NCBI GenBank assembly: GCA_963753285.1
Contig: CAVWBT010000008.1
Span: 268,762-332,761, forward strand
Reading direction: 5' to 3'
DNA length: 64,000 nucleotides
Source: JAHEDH01 sp963753285
GTDB taxonomy: Bacteria > Actinomycetota > Acidimicrobiia > Spongiisociales > ZC4RG35
The stretch's first letter is position 1. Each line of letters starts with the position of its first letter. The notes beneath the pieces were generated by a model. That model saw only the letters and a list, made by a program, of their open reading frames with translations. It had not been told where the DNA came from and searched no databases. The translations under genes were made by a program, and so were the position numbers. This document shows, piece after piece, positions 37,120-46,509 of this stretch.

Positions 37120-38454
37120 TCATGCGCCTTTCGGCGTCTGGGAGGAAAGACGAGGCTGCCCCTCCGCTGTTACGGCACCGGACAGCGCGCACGACAGGTA
37201 TATGCCTGCAGCGAACCACCACGTGGGCTCGAACAGCACCGTTTGGGTCATCGCCGGGAGGAACGTCACGGCGAGGAGTGCGCCGGCGACGGCGCCACCA
37301 CCCGAGCGAATGATCACCACCAGCAGGACCACGAAGGCGAAGAATCCGACCAGCCCGGTCTCCGCCAGCAGCTCGAGCACCAGGTTGTGCGGCTCCTGGA
37401 GGATCGAGTTCGTCAACCAGCCGACACCCAGCCCGACGCCGAGGATCGGGTTCGACGTGAACATCTCCCAGTACTCGGGCCACACGTCCGCGCGCTCCTC
37501 GGAGGGCTCGAACCGGTCTCCGAACGCCACGTCGGAGCGTTCGAACAGGCCGGTGATGTCGGCGAGGAGGTCCCACCCCTGGCTGAGCCGGAACGCGAAC
37601 TGGAGATCCACGTCTCCGGCGACCTCCGGGGGATCCACAACGAACATGACGGCGGTCAACGCGACCGCAACCGCCGCGGCAACCGCCAGGCGCTTCGTGA
37701 TCCACCCGACGTCGACCCAACCCGCCCGGACCATCGACACTCCCACGAGGGAGAGCCCGAGCGGCAACGCCAGCCAGCCCGTGCGGCTGAACGCCATCAG
37801 CACTGCGAATGCGAGCCCTCCGATCACGGCTCCCTCGATGCCGAGCCCGACCCTCGGACGACGCGCCGCTGCGACCAGTGCAAGTACGGCCCACAGCACG
37901 GACCAGGCAGCTCCGTAGCCGGGATCCTGGTGCCAGTTGGTGAGCGCGATGAAGCCGGACTCCAGGTAGGCCGGTTTCGACGTCCGGAAGACCCCGGGGA
38001 GATCGTTGATGGTATTCACGGCCCCGGCACCGAACACACCGAAGTTCACCAGCGAGAACACCACCGCGGTGACGCCGATCACTGCACCGGTCCAGAAGAC
38101 CACCGTCAGCATGTCGTCGATCAGACCAGTCCGCCTGAGACGGCGTTCGGTCACGAGCATGACCATCGCACCTACGGCGATCGCCAGGCCGAGTTGGAAG
38201 AACCGCTCGCGAAATGGCGCCGCCGGGTAGCCGATCAACAGCACCAACCCGAATGCGAGCAGCGCTAGAGACGCGTTGCGGTGATACGGCCAGAGTCGGT
38301 CACGAACGGCACCAGCGATGTCTGCGGCGATGATCGCGACCAAGAGGATCAGGAACGGCTTCCATGAGATCCACGCAGAGAGGAACACGGTGTGCAGCGG
38401 CAGCACTGCAACCATGGCGAGGAAGATTCGATCTATCGTGCTTCGTGCGTGCAC
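37120..38454 (-). CDS. O-antigen ligase family membrane protein
   Basis: A 444-residue protein with about 11-12 membrane helices. The large outer loop between late helices contains the family region: GWDLLADITG, YWEMFTSNPILGVGLGVGWL and the EPHNLVLELLAETGLVG motif with the conserved His. Members transfer polymerised glycans from undecaprenyl pyrophosphate to an acceptor, or polymerise repeat units (WaaL/Wzy). The GTG at 38454 avoids overlap with the divergent protease gene; an ATG 39 bases downstream is also possible. It sits directly upstream of the amidase-SLH gene. Confidence 0.88.
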   Translation of the reverse strand: MHARSTIDRIFLAMVAVLPLHTVFLSAWISWKPFLILLVAIIAADIAGAVRDRLWPYHRNASLALLAFGLVLLIGYPAAPFRERFFQLGLAIAVGAMVMLVTERRLRRTGLIDDMLTVVFWTGAVIGVTAVVFSLVNFGVFGAGAVNTINDLPGVFRTSKPAYLESGFIALTNWHQDPGYGAAWSVLWAVLALVAAARRPRVGLGIEGAVIGGLAFAVLMAFSRTGWLALPLGLSLVGVSMVRAGWVDVGWITKRLAVAAAVAVALTAVMFVVDPPEVAGDVDLQFAFRLSQGWDLLADITGLFERSDVAFGDRFEPSEERADVWPEYWEMFTSNPILGVGLGVGWLTNSILQEPHNLVLELLAETGLVGFFAFVVLLVVIIRSGGGAVAGALLAVTFLPAMTQTVLFEPTWWFAAGIYLSCALSGAVTAEGQPRLSSQTPKGA

Positions 38455-38512
38455 AGGCCACCGTCCGATCGCCCGCCAGGCTAGGTGGGGCGCCGAGTAG
38501 CCTGTGATCTCG

Positions 38513-40249
38513 ATGCGGCAATCGGTCATCCTGGGTGTGAGCCTCCTGCTCACGACGCTTCTCGCGGTGGGCCCAGCCGATGCCGCCGGTGACCCGTATG
38601 CCGCCGACCCGCTCGGGCTGGTCCCGTTCATCGACACCGCGCAGCAGGTCTACTCGTCGGGCACGGACACGTGGGAAGTCTGGGTCTGCGAGGTCGCCAA
38701 TGGAGACCTGACGCTCGATCCGGTGACTGTCACCGACACCGTGAACGCCGAGATCACCCCATACTTCCAGTGGCTGTCAGAGGGCGCATACACGCCGGTG
38801 TTCGTCGCCGGCGGCGTTGTCGAATCGACCGACGTGATCGACCAGGAGGAGTTCGAGCAGGAACGGGCCTTCGCTCCCGGGTGTGGTGATGCCGTCGCAA
38901 CCGCATCGAACTCATCGCCCAACGGGGCGCTGATCGTCGTCAACGTGGGATTCGACGGCGGCTACGGCACGTTCGGCGGCGTATGTCCCGAAGATCCCTT
39001 CACCGGATGCACCGAGTTGTTCCCCGGCAATTCGAGGCGTGCGGTTGTCGGCGCAGCTTCTGTGACGCTGGTCGACGGGTTCAGCGAACCCCAGTTCATC
39101 ACCGTGGCCCACGAGATCGGCCATGCACAGAACTGGGCTCACTCGTACACGGGCCTCACCTTCGATCCGGACACCAACGTGCTCGACCGCTACGACAACG
39201 ACGTGGACATGCTGAGCGGCGGGTCGGTCAGCGGGCCACCGATCGGCACACTCGCCTATCACCGCTACGAAGCGGGATGGCTGAGCCCTCAAGACGTTCG
39301 GATCCACGAGTCGGGTGTCTCGAACTACCGCATCTCGATGATCGGCCAGCCGGGGATCGGCATGGTCGTGATCCCTGGTTCCGGGCCCGGTGTCTTCTAC
39401 ACGCTCGAGACCAGGCGTCGGGTGGCGTTCGATGCCGGTCTGCCGTTCGCAGGGGTGGCGGTGCACAAGATCGACCAGCGAAGGGATTCGGCGTGCGTCA
39501 TCCCTCAGGGGTTCCCCTCCACCTGGCCATGTTTCGCAACACTCACACGGATCACGCCCGAGCCGGCGGTCGAAGGTGGCGGCTCGGCGCACGTGATCGG
39601 ACTCGACGACGCCGTGCAGATCGGGCCCTTCGCCGTGTCGATCGTCGCAGCCGACCAGGTGTCGTTCACCGTCCGGGTGGCGCGCCAGGAATCTGGCAGA
39701 TTCATCGACGACGACGGCAACTTCCACGAACCGAACATCGAGGCCATCGCCGAGCTCGGGATCACTCTCGGATGCAATCCACCCGACAACGACCGGTACT
39801 GCCCGAGCGCTCCGGTCACGCGGGCCGAGATGGCCGCTTTCATCATCCGTGCACTCGGTGAGGACGTTGCGACGGCGCCCCATGAGGACCGTTTTCCGGA
39901 CGTCTCGGCGGACGCCTGGTACTCGCAGTCTGTCGAACGGTTGGCGGCACTCGGGATCACGCTCGGTTACGACGACGGCACCTACCGACCGAACTCGATC
40001 GTGACCAGAGCCGAAATGGCGGCCTTCCTCACAAGGGCGTTCGTCGATCCGGCCGACGTCGTCACCGCATCCGGGGCGTTCGAAGACGTCCCGACGACAA
40101 CCTGGTATGCGAACTCCTCCGAGACGCTGCTCGCCCAGGGCATCACGGCCGGGTGTTTCCCCGACCCCCTCCGCTACTGCCCCGACGACCAGGTGCTGCG
40201 AGACCAGATGGCGTCGTTCGTGGCGAGGTCGCTTGGGGTCGAGCCGTAG
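38513..40249 (+). CDS. Secreted metalloprotease-like protein with SLH domains
   Basis: A 578-residue exported protein with a signal peptide (about 5-25). The N-terminal catalytic domain has the zinc-binding motif His200-Glu-Ile-Gly-His204 followed by His210 (HExxHxxxxxH), the spacing of metzincins such as M6/M12-like proteases. Several Cys residues in the domain suggest disulfides. Three SLH modules follow (about 400-578) with RAEMAAFIIRA, RAEMAAFLTRA and RDQMASFVARS. A likely role is surface protein or peptide processing. A TAGCCT box nine bases before the ATG at 38513 suggests a leaderless transcript; a GTG nine bases earlier is the alternative start. It is divergent from the ligase/amidase/SpoIID string. 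Confidence 0.85.
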   Translation: MRQSVILGVSLLLTTLLAVGPADAAGDPYAADPLGLVPFIDTAQQVYSSGTDTWEVWVCEVANGDLTLDPVTVTDTVNAEITPYFQWLSEGAYTPVFVAGGVVESTDVIDQEEFEQERAFAPGCGDAVATASNSSPNGALIVVNVGFDGGYGTFGGVCPEDPFTGCTELFPGNSRRAVVGAASVTLVDGFSEPQFITVAHEIGHAQNWAHSYTGLTFDPDTNVLDRYDNDVDMLSGGSVSGPPIGTLAYHRYEAGWLSPQDVRIHESGVSNYRISMIGQPGIGMVVIPGSGPGVFYTLETRRRVAFDAGLPFAGVAVHKIDQRRDSACVIPQGFPSTWPCFATLTRITPEPAVEGGGSAHVIGLDDAVQIGPFAVSIVAADQVSFTVRVARQESGRFIDDDGNFHEPNIEAIAELGITLGCNPPDNDRYCPSAPVTRAEMAAFIIRALGEDVATAPHEDRFPDVSADAWYSQSVERLAALGITLGYDDGTYRPNSIVTRAEMAAFLTRAFVDPADVVTASGAFEDVPTTTWYANSSETLLAQGITAGCFPDPLRYCPDDQVLRDQMASFVARSLGVEP

Positions 40250-40290
40250 GCGCTGCACGCTTCGCGTCTCACGCCTCCGTTCCTGAAGGA

Positions 40291-40367
40291 GTTCTTGTCG
40301 GGAGGGGCGGTCGCGCCGGACGTGGTCCCCGACGCCGGGCCCCCGGACGTCACCGACTGACAAGAAC
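40291..40367. repeat. 77-nt inverted-repeat element E4
   Basis: GTTCTTGTC at 40291-40299 pairs with GACAAGAAC at 40359-40367. The ends match E1-E3 but the inner arm has changed on both sides (GTC/GAC). E5 begins 62 bp downstream, the same spacing as E1 to E2. The surrounding 360 bp between the protease and sigma-factor genes hold no recognisable coding frame. Confidence 0.8.
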
Positions 40368-40429
40368 GACGGTCGAGCACCCAAAGACGCGGCGGCAGCA
40401 CTCGTCGAGGCGGTGGTCGACCAGTCGAC

Positions 40430-40504
40430 GTTCTTTGGACAGTGCGAAACCCCACGGTTCTGATCTCATCACGATCAACTAGGGGTGAACGCTGTCCAAA
40501 GAAC
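40430..40504. repeat. 75-nt inverted-repeat element E5
   Basis: GTTCTTTGGACAG at 40430-40442 pairs perfectly with CTGTCCAAAGAAC at 40492-40504. The segment before it shares CACCC and GCGGCGGCAGC with the segment before E2. Confidence 0.85.
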
Positions 40505-40610
40505 AGAAGTACACCAGCGAACACGCCGCCGCGCCTCGAATCCACGCCGCGCATGCGGTGGCTCCACGAGTCCACTGGGATGCAAGTCGGGTGACCAGTG
40601 GGTCGCGGCC

Positions 40611-41105
40611 CTAACCGTCGGAGACTTCCTCGAGGGCGAGTTCGAGGCGTTGGCGGGCACGCATGACGCCGATGCGGATGGCGCCTTCTTTCGCCGAGAA
40701 TCGGCCGGCGATCTCGCCGTAGGACAGGCCGGCGACATCACGCATCCAGAGCAGCTCACGATCGCGGGGCTTGAGCATCTGGTATGCCTCCCGAACCTCG
40801 CGGTGATCGTCGGCGATCACGAGGGCTTCGGTCGGATCGTCCATCGCCGCCTCCCGCTCACCCGGCAGCGTCGGCCGCTGTTTCCTGCGGAAGTGGTCGT
40901 ACAGCTTCGAACGGGCGATCCGCCAGAACCAGGCCTCGAACTTGCGGGGGTCGCGCAGCTTCGGCAGCGTCCTGATCACGGCTTCACAGGCGTCGGCTGC
41001 CATGTCCTCGGCGTCGAAGTGCCGCAGCCCCTGGTTGCGGTAGAACGCCACGAGCTTCGGGACCGCCGCAGTGGAGATCAGTGCCAGAACTGCCGTGTCA
41101 CCCAC
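40611..41105 (-). CDS. ECF-type RNA polymerase sigma factor (start unclear)
   Basis: Sigma region 2 is visible in LRHFDAEDMAADACEAVI, KFEAWFWRIARSKLYDHFRRK, and region 4 in LKPRDRELLWMRDVAGLSYGEIAGRF and IRIGVMRARQRL. It would direct RNA polymerase to a specific promoter set. The start is a problem. The GTG at 41105 gives 164 residues but begins inside region 2.1; coding-like sequence (AERVEAWRRWPPDVVAVEAAQ) continues upstream without ATG, GTG or TTG until a GTG at 41294, deep in the preceding gene. An ATG at 41185 in another frame would serve if one base were missing just after it. The gene follows a DUF5667-like gene, a reversed order for such pairs. Confidence 0.75.
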   Translation of the reverse strand: MGDTAVLALISTAAVPKLVAFYRNQGLRHFDAEDMAADACEAVIRTLPKLRDPRKFEAWFWRIARSKLYDHFRRKQRPTLPGEREAAMDDPTEALVIADDHREVREAYQMLKPRDRELLWMRDVAGLSYGEIAGRFSAKEGAIRIGVMRARQRLELALEEVSDG

Positions 41106-41205
41106 CTGGGCAGCCTCGACGGCGACGACGTCTGGCGGCCACCGTCGCCACGCCTCGACGCGCTCGGCGGACGTGGCGCGACCATGAGTGCGGGGTCGGG
41201 TTTGT

Positions 41206-42222
41206 TCAAGGAATCGGGAGGATGACGGGGCCGGGCGATTCGTCGCCTGCGTCTCCGGGCTCTCCTGCGCTTCCTGAGCCTTCCTGGCTACCACCTGAGT
41301 CGTCTCCAGCGGTCTCGCCGTCGCCCGGAGGCACTTCCTCCGAGTCATCTGGAACGCTAGTCGTTGTCGTGGTGGATGTGTTGTTGCCCGGCGCGGTCTG
41401 GCCGTCGCCCCGGACCCGGGTCGTCGTGGTCGTCGTCGTTTCGGCCACCGACAGCGCTCCGGGCGCCACTTGTTCCGCAATCGCTCCGGAGTCTTCTTCG
41501 CTCGCACCCGCTGCGAGCTTGACCACTGATCGAACGGCTGCGTCTGCCTCGGCAGCGATGAGTTCATCGTCGGTCCCGGCCGCCGCCTGCGTGGCGCGGA
41601 GGGCGTTCTCGAGTGCCAGGAGGAACGGATCGCCGTCATCCCCATCGGATTCGGCTTCGACCGCCGGGACTTCATCCGCCGGCGCAGACCCCACGTCAGG
41701 GGTCGTTGTCGGCACGGCATCGATAGAGGCGGTGGCGACCCCGGCATCCGGGCCCACGTCTGGATTGACAAGAGTCGTTTCGACCGGGTTCTCTGCGATG
41801 CCGGTGTCGGGCAACTCGATCACCGGTATCCGCCGGCCGAGTTCCGTATTCACGTGATTCGCTGCCGCCACCCGATCGCCACGCTGGACGAGGGCGATCG
41901 CCTCTTCGATACGTTCTTGGGTCCGGTCTGCATCTCGTCCGATGACCCGACTGATCGACTCGTAGGCCCGATCCACCGCGTACAAGGAGTCTCCGGGGAC
42001 CGCCTGATCGGCGATGGCTCCGACACCTGTCACACTCACGATCGCAAAGGCCGAGCCGGAGACGATCGCCGCAACCAGGCGGGCGCGGCGATGTGGGCGC
42101 GCCTCGACTCGGGCGAGTGCCCGTCCTGCGATCTGTTCGGCCCGCCCGCGCCCCACCGTGAGTTCGTCGGTGGCAGCCATCCGGCGGAGACGATCTGAGA
42201 TGGATTCGTCGTGTCGTTTCAT
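41206..42222 (-). CDS. DUF5667-like membrane protein, possible sigma-factor partner
   Basis: A 338-residue protein. A cytoplasmic N-terminal part of about 45 residues is followed by one transmembrane helix (about 47-70) and the motif AVPGDSLYAVDRAYESISRV, typical of actinobacterial DUF5667 proteins, which often accompany ECF sigma factors. The C-terminal half is acidic, Thr/Pro-rich and low in complexity (TTTTTTRVRGDGQ and similar), likely an extracytoplasmic stalk. I infer an envelope sensor or anti-sigma-like role, not shown. It overlaps or abuts the sigma gene downstream. Confidence 0.75.
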   Translation of the reverse strand: MKRHDESISDRLRRMAATDELTVGRGRAEQIAGRALARVEARPHRRARLVAAIVSGSAFAIVSVTGVGAIADQAVPGDSLYAVDRAYESISRVIGRDADRTQERIEEAIALVQRGDRVAAANHVNTELGRRIPVIELPDTGIAENPVETTLVNPDVGPDAGVATASIDAVPTTTPDVGSAPADEVPAVEAESDGDDGDPFLLALENALRATQAAAGTDDELIAAEADAAVRSVVKLAAGASEEDSGAIAEQVAPGALSVAETTTTTTTRVRGDGQTAPGNNTSTTTTTSVPDDSEEVPPGDGETAGDDSGGSQEGSGSAGEPGDAGDESPGPVILPIP

Positions 42223-42320
42223 GATGGTTGCACAGAGACAAGACGCCCGAAAAGGCCCGCTGTTACGGGCCGAAACGGGTTTTCCACAGCCATCGACGCC
42301 TTCGAGGTACCGTTGCCGTC

Positions 42321-43304
42321 GTGTCTCTCCCCTCGGTGTGTGTCATTCTGCCCGTCCTCGACGAATATGACGCCATCGATGCCTGCCTGGGTTCCATCCA
42401 CCGCCAGGACTACGAGGGGGCGGTCGAGGTGATCGTCGCCGACGGTGGCTCGACCGACGGCACGGTCGATCGGTTGCGGGAGTGGCAGGACCGCTGGCCG
42501 GCAGTCCGGGTGATCGACAACCCAGACCGCGTCCAGTCGGTGGGTCTGTGGCGAGCGGCCCACGCCACAGCCGCCGAAGTCCTGATCCGGGCCGACGCCC
42601 ACACGACATACGCCCCCGACTACATCAGTCGCTCGGTGGAGTCACTGGCTTCGACCGAGGCAGTGGCGGTCGGGGGCCCGCTTCGACCGGTCGATGGAGT
42701 CGGATTCTCCCGTTCGGTCGGCCGTGCGATGACACACCCGCTCGGCGTCGGCCCAGCGAGGTTTCACTCGGGCGCCGACGCAGGATTCGTCGACACCGTC
42801 TACCTCGGGGCGTTTCGACGAGACGACTTCCTGTCGATCGGGGGCATGAGGACCCTGCCCTCACGGGTCGCCGAGGACGCGGACCTCTACTTCCGCTGGC
42901 GCAGCCAGGGACGTTCGGTCCTGTTGGATCCGGAGATCCGTTCCGAATACACGCCACGGGAGACTCCAACTGCGTTGTGGCGGCAGTTCTATCGGTACGG
43001 ACTGGGGAAAGCAGACATGCTCCTCGTGAATGGCGAGTTGCCGTCACTTCGCCCGCTCGCTCCGCTCGGGCTGATCGTGGGGATGCTCGCTGGACTCGCC
43101 GTCGCCCCGCTGTCTTGGTGGCCACTCGCGCTGTTGCTCGTTCTCTGGTTGGGAACGCTGCTCGTCGCCATGCGCTTCGACCTCGGTGTCGTGGTGGCGG
43201 CGGCGATCATGCACATCTCGTACGGCTTCGGTCTGCTCCGCGGTCTGCTCCGGCGACCTCGGACGGTCCGCTCAGAGGTCCGGGCGAACACTCAGCCCGA
43301 GTGA
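42321..43304 (+). CDS. GT2 glycosyltransferase with C-terminal membrane helices
   Basis: A 327-residue enzyme. The GT-A domain begins VCVILPVLDEYDAIDACL, has IVADGGSTDGTVDRL, the metal motif RADAHTTY in place of a plain DxD, and EDADLYFRWRSQG as the acid/base region; it is followed by three membrane helices (about 235-310). This resembles ExoM/succinoglycan-type transferases that act on lipid-linked substrates. The GTG at 42321 is seven bases after a TACCGT box, so a leaderless transcript is likely. It ends overlapping the tail of the convergent GT2 gene by 13 bp. Confidence 0.87.
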   Translation: MSLPSVCVILPVLDEYDAIDACLGSIHRQDYEGAVEVIVADGGSTDGTVDRLREWQDRWPAVRVIDNPDRVQSVGLWRAAHATAAEVLIRADAHTTYAPDYISRSVESLASTEAVAVGGPLRPVDGVGFSRSVGRAMTHPLGVGPARFHSGADAGFVDTVYLGAFRRDDFLSIGGMRTLPSRVAEDADLYFRWRSQGRSVLLDPEIRSEYTPRETPTALWRQFYRYGLGKADMLLVNGELPSLRPLAPLGLIVGMLAGLAVAPLSWWPLALLLVLWLGTLLVAMRFDLGVVVAAAIMHISYGFGLLRGLLRRPRTVRSEVRANTQPE

Positions 43305-44428
43305 GGGGTGTGATACCAGCCACGCTGGCGGAGCAGCCGAGCCGGCAGCTTCAACAGCGGGAGCACGGTCAGCACCGGGTACTTGAGGAGATAGCGCCGT
43401 TCGACCCCTTCTCGCCACAGAAACCCGATCGGAGCGGTCACCTGAATGACGGCAGCCAGGCTCCACGCTGCGAAGCCCACCGTTGGGGCACCGAGCGCAG
43501 ATGCGCCCGCCAGGGCGGCGGAGAGCACCGCTACGCCCATGCGGGAGGGTTGAACGAGCCGGATGGCGAGGTCGATCGCCGACGGCGTTCCGGTTGCGAG
43601 GAGTGGGAGCACATGCTCCCTCGCAACCTGTGATCTCCCTGACGCCCAGCGAGAGCGCTGCCGAATGGCGACACCCGCGTCCGTGGGCTTCTCGTCGAGA
43701 ATCCGGACGTCGTGGAGCCACGTGACCGTGTGGCCCGCCTCGAACAGCTTGACACCGAGTTGCTGGTCCTCTGCGAACGAGGTCCCGAACCCGCCGACCG
43801 ATTCGAGTGCCTGTTGGGTGATGCACATGCCGGTCCCACCGAGGTCGGCGGTCCATCCGAGGTTCCGGCGGGCGAGCTGAACCATCCGATTGGACGCCCA
43901 GTAGCTGAGGGCGGAGGCGGTGGCGACGGGGGATGCATCGGGATTGGACACGTCGAGATATGCCTGGAGGACGGTGTTGCCGGCGACGAGCTCGTCGTTG
44001 AATCGCTCCAACAGGTCTTCCGGTACGCGATTGTCGGCGTCGAGGACGACCAGCGCTTCTTCGTCGGCGAGTGGCGCACCATCGAGATACCAGGCGAGCG
44101 CGGCTCCCTTGCCGCCAGCTCCTTCGCTGCGCTCGGCGACCGTGACACCCGCTCGTCGTGCGATGTCGGCCGTGTCGTCGCTGCAATGGTCGGCGATCAC
44201 CACAACCTCGGAGGGCACACGCCGCGATGCCTCGGCCAGATCGCTGAGCAGCGCGCCAACCACAGGAGCCTCGTTGTGGGCGGGCACGACGACCCGAAAC
44301 CGGCACGCGGGTTCGATGGCCTTCGCTGCCGGGCCGCGGTTCTTCCATCCGAACAGTGCGATCACGAGGTTGTATCCGATCAACGCGAGCAGGACGACCT
44401 CGATCGGCCGAAGGAGAAGACGGATCAT
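43292..44428 (-). CDS. Processive-type GT2 glycosyltransferase, membrane-bound
   Basis: A 378-residue protein with an N-terminal membrane helix (about 5-26), a GT-A domain with VVVPAHNEAPVVGAL, LVVLDADNRVPEDLL, GTGMCITQQAL, FAEDQQLGVKLF and the QRSRWASGR signature of processive beta-glycosyltransferases (QxxRW), and three C-terminal helices. The set of D, D, D and QxxRW motifs is that of cellulose/hyaluronan synthase-like enzymes, so it may polymerise a glycan. It is convergent with the preceding GT2 gene. Confidence 0.88.
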   Translation of the reverse strand: MIRLLLRPIEVVLLALIGYNLVIALFGWKNRGPAAKAIEPACRFRVVVPAHNEAPVVGALLSDLAEASRRVPSEVVVIADHCSDDTADIARRAGVTVAERSEGAGGKGAALAWYLDGAPLADEEALVVLDADNRVPEDLLERFNDELVAGNTVLQAYLDVSNPDASPVATASALSYWASNRMVQLARRNLGWTADLGGTGMCITQQALESVGGFGTSFAEDQQLGVKLFEAGHTVTWLHDVRILDEKPTDAGVAIRQRSRWASGRSQVAREHVLPLLATGTPSAIDLAIRLVQPSRMGVAVLSAALAGASALGAPTVGFAAWSLAAVIQVTAPIGFLWREGVERRYLLKYPVLTVLPLLKLPARLLRQRGWYHTPHSG

Positions 44429-44621
44429 CGTCGTGGAGCGTACCCGGGTGGTCGCTCCACTCCTCTCCCGGGTCCACCGGGCGGCGACCGCAGTGCTGTT
44501 GGCGGTCGGCTATCGGCAATCGGCTATCCGACCGTCTTCGAGACTCTCAGGAGTGACCTCGTGACGCCGTCCGAGTCGGGACATGCAGTGTCTTGGACTG
44601 CTGGGCGTTGGCCTTCAACGC

Positions 44622-46184
44622 TCAGCTCGAGCCTTGGGGCATACGGGAGAGGAAGGTGGCGAGTTCGCCACGGGTGACCGGGGCGTCGGGATCGAAGCTG
44701 TCAGGGGCGGTACCGGTGGCGACCTGCTGGTCGACCATCCAATGCACGGCGCCGCCGTAGAAGCTCCGGGTGAACACGTCGGTGAAGTCGTGTGGCCGTG
44801 TGGCGTCCGGGCAGTCGTTGAGTCGCCACAACACCGTCGACAGCTCACCCCTGGTCAGCGGTGCGTCGGGTCGGAAGCTCCCGTCGGGGTAGCCGCGCAC
44901 CGCTTCGATGCCCACGGCCCACGACACCGCATCGCGGTACCACCCCGCTTGCACATCACCGAACGTCGCCTCGGGCACGTCTGTCGGCCCGCAGGCGAGC
45001 CGCCACAACAGGGTGACCGCTTCTGCCCGGGTCACGGGCGCGTCGGGCCGGAAGGTGCCGTCCTCGAACCCCGTCGCGAGCCCTGCGTGCGCCAGCCAGG
45101 TGATCGGCCCGCTGTAGAAGAGGCCGTCGGAGACGTCGCTGAAGGTCGGTGGCGACGCTACGGATACCTCGCCGCAGAACGCCGACGGGCGCGGGTAGGC
45201 GGTCGACGGGTTCAGGCTGAACGGGATCGGTCCGGGGCGGAACCAATCGGCGAGCGGGAACCCGAAGGCCACTCGATCGTCCTCCAACGCGGCCAGCCAT
45301 CCGGGGGCGACGGTCTCGCCATCCCACACGGTCCAGTCAGTCTCCTTGTCGAAATTGAAGTAGATGAACCCGACGTGGTTGGCATCGCGCGCCACGAAAT
45401 CGAACATCTCGGTCAGCCAGCCTTCTCGGTCGCCGCCCTGCGCCGAGGTTCCCACTTGCGAGATAATGAACGGCTTGTCCCGGGCGAACGCCTTGAGCTG
45501 TTCGGTCGTGTCGAAGAGGACATCGTCGACCGTGTTCCACGCACCGAACTCATGGCCGAAGTTGTATGCGGACAGCCCCACGATGTCCACGACGTCTCCG
45601 CCCGGCCAGTAGTCGGTTGCCGAGTACGGGAAGTTGGAGACACCGTTCGGTGCGAACATCCACCTGACCTGGGTCTCGTCCATCCCGAGCGACCGGAACA
45701 TCTCGACGATGCGACGGTACGCGGGCTTGTAGTTGCGCGGGTCCATCCCCCATGGCACCCAGTCGCCGTTCATCTCCTGAAGCGGCGCCACGATCGCAAC
45801 ATGGCTGGGATCGGCGTCGAGCCAGCGCTTCAGGCCGAGCGCCCATGCTTCGAAGTCGGCGTCGAACGCGCCCGAGGCCACCTGGGCCGAGGAAAGCGGC
45901 GCCTCGAGGTGAGCCACCGGAACGGCGCCGGCTTCCCAGACACGCTGCAGGATCCAGTTGGTGTTCTCGACGCCCTCGTAGAGGTTGTGGAAGGTGCCGG
46001 CGAATGTGACCGGGAATCCGGCTTCGGTGTTGAAGGCGACGATGTCGGCGGTCGAGTTCCATTCCGACGAGAACACGCCCGGCATGACGACATCGCGTCC
46101 GCTGAATTCGCACGCCGCGAGAGCGACGTTGGCGGGGAGTACGAGGAGGGCGACAAGCCCGACGAACATGAGCCGAGTTCTCAT
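44622..46184 (-). CDS. GH26-like secreted protein with SLH domains (nucleophile Glu replaced by Gln)
   Basis: A 520-residue exported protein: signal peptide (about 1-24), a beta/alpha-barrel resembling GH26 beta-mannanases (about 30-330), then three SLH modules (from about 345). The acid/base Glu137 lies in APLQEMNGDWVPWG. At the strand where the nucleophile Glu should be, the sequence is KPFIISQVGT with Gln243. The other landmarks of the fold, FAPNGVSNFP, YWPGGDVVDIVGLSAYNFG and YFNFDKE, are present. It may be a lectin-like or non-hydrolytic surface protein. The ATG at 46184 is six bases after TACGAT, consistent with leaderless expression. Two paralogues lie at 49-51 kb. Confidence 0.85.
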   Translation of the reverse strand: MRTRLMFVGLVALLVLPANVALAACEFSGRDVVMPGVFSSEWNSTADIVAFNTEAGFPVTFAGTFHNLYEGVENTNWILQRVWEAGAVPVAHLEAPLSSAQVASGAFDADFEAWALGLKRWLDADPSHVAIVAPLQEMNGDWVPWGMDPRNYKPAYRRIVEMFRSLGMDETQVRWMFAPNGVSNFPYSATDYWPGGDVVDIVGLSAYNFGHEFGAWNTVDDVLFDTTEQLKAFARDKPFIISQVGTSAQGGDREGWLTEMFDFVARDANHVGFIYFNFDKETDWTVWDGETVAPGWLAALEDDRVAFGFPLADWFRPGPIPFSLNPSTAYPRPSAFCGEVSVASPPTFSDVSDGLFYSGPITWLAHAGLATGFEDGTFRPDAPVTRAEAVTLLWRLACGPTDVPEATFGDVQAGWYRDAVSWAVGIEAVRGYPDGSFRPDAPLTRGELSTVLWRLNDCPDATRPHDFTDVFTRSFYGGAVHWMVDQQVATGTAPDSFDPDAPVTRGELATFLSRMPQGSS

Positions 46185-46287
46185 CACGAGATCGTACTTC
46201 GTGGTAGCGAAGATGCTGAGTGATGGGGCGACGGCTCTTCGTAGGCATCGCGCCTGCGGCGGGTCGTGGAGTTGGAGCGGCCTGAGC

Positions 46288-46410
46288 CGCGGGCGACCCG
46301 AGGGTCGCCCCTACCCAACCGCCGGACCGTCGAGAACCACGCTCGGAGCCGCGACCAACACCAGCACAACGGACAAACCCAACCCAGGTAGGGCGGCGCT
46401 CGCAGCGCCC
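46288..46410. repeat. REP-like intergenic hairpins
   Basis: The 325-bp space between the divergent GH26-like and wecB genes holds two strong palindromes: GGGCGACCC-GA-GGGTCGCCC at 46291-46310 and GGCGCT-CGC-AGCGCC at 46395-46409, each next to a GTAGGG or its complement. This looks like a pair of REP-type elements in opposite orientation. No coding frame is evident; the outer edges carry the two -10 boxes of the flanking genes. Confidence 0.65.
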
Positions 46411-46509
46411 GCAGCGCACCACACCACACCCACCGACACACCCGCAGGCGCGCAGCCGCTCGTCAGCGCGGTGACGTGGTGAGGACAGCCAGCCACTACC
46501 TTCGTGCGC

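Noticed and set aside
37085..37894. N-terminal extension of the amidase gene
   Set aside because: The open frame continues upstream but is a shadow of the O-antigen ligase gene; a strong ribosome binding site and signal peptide start at 37084.
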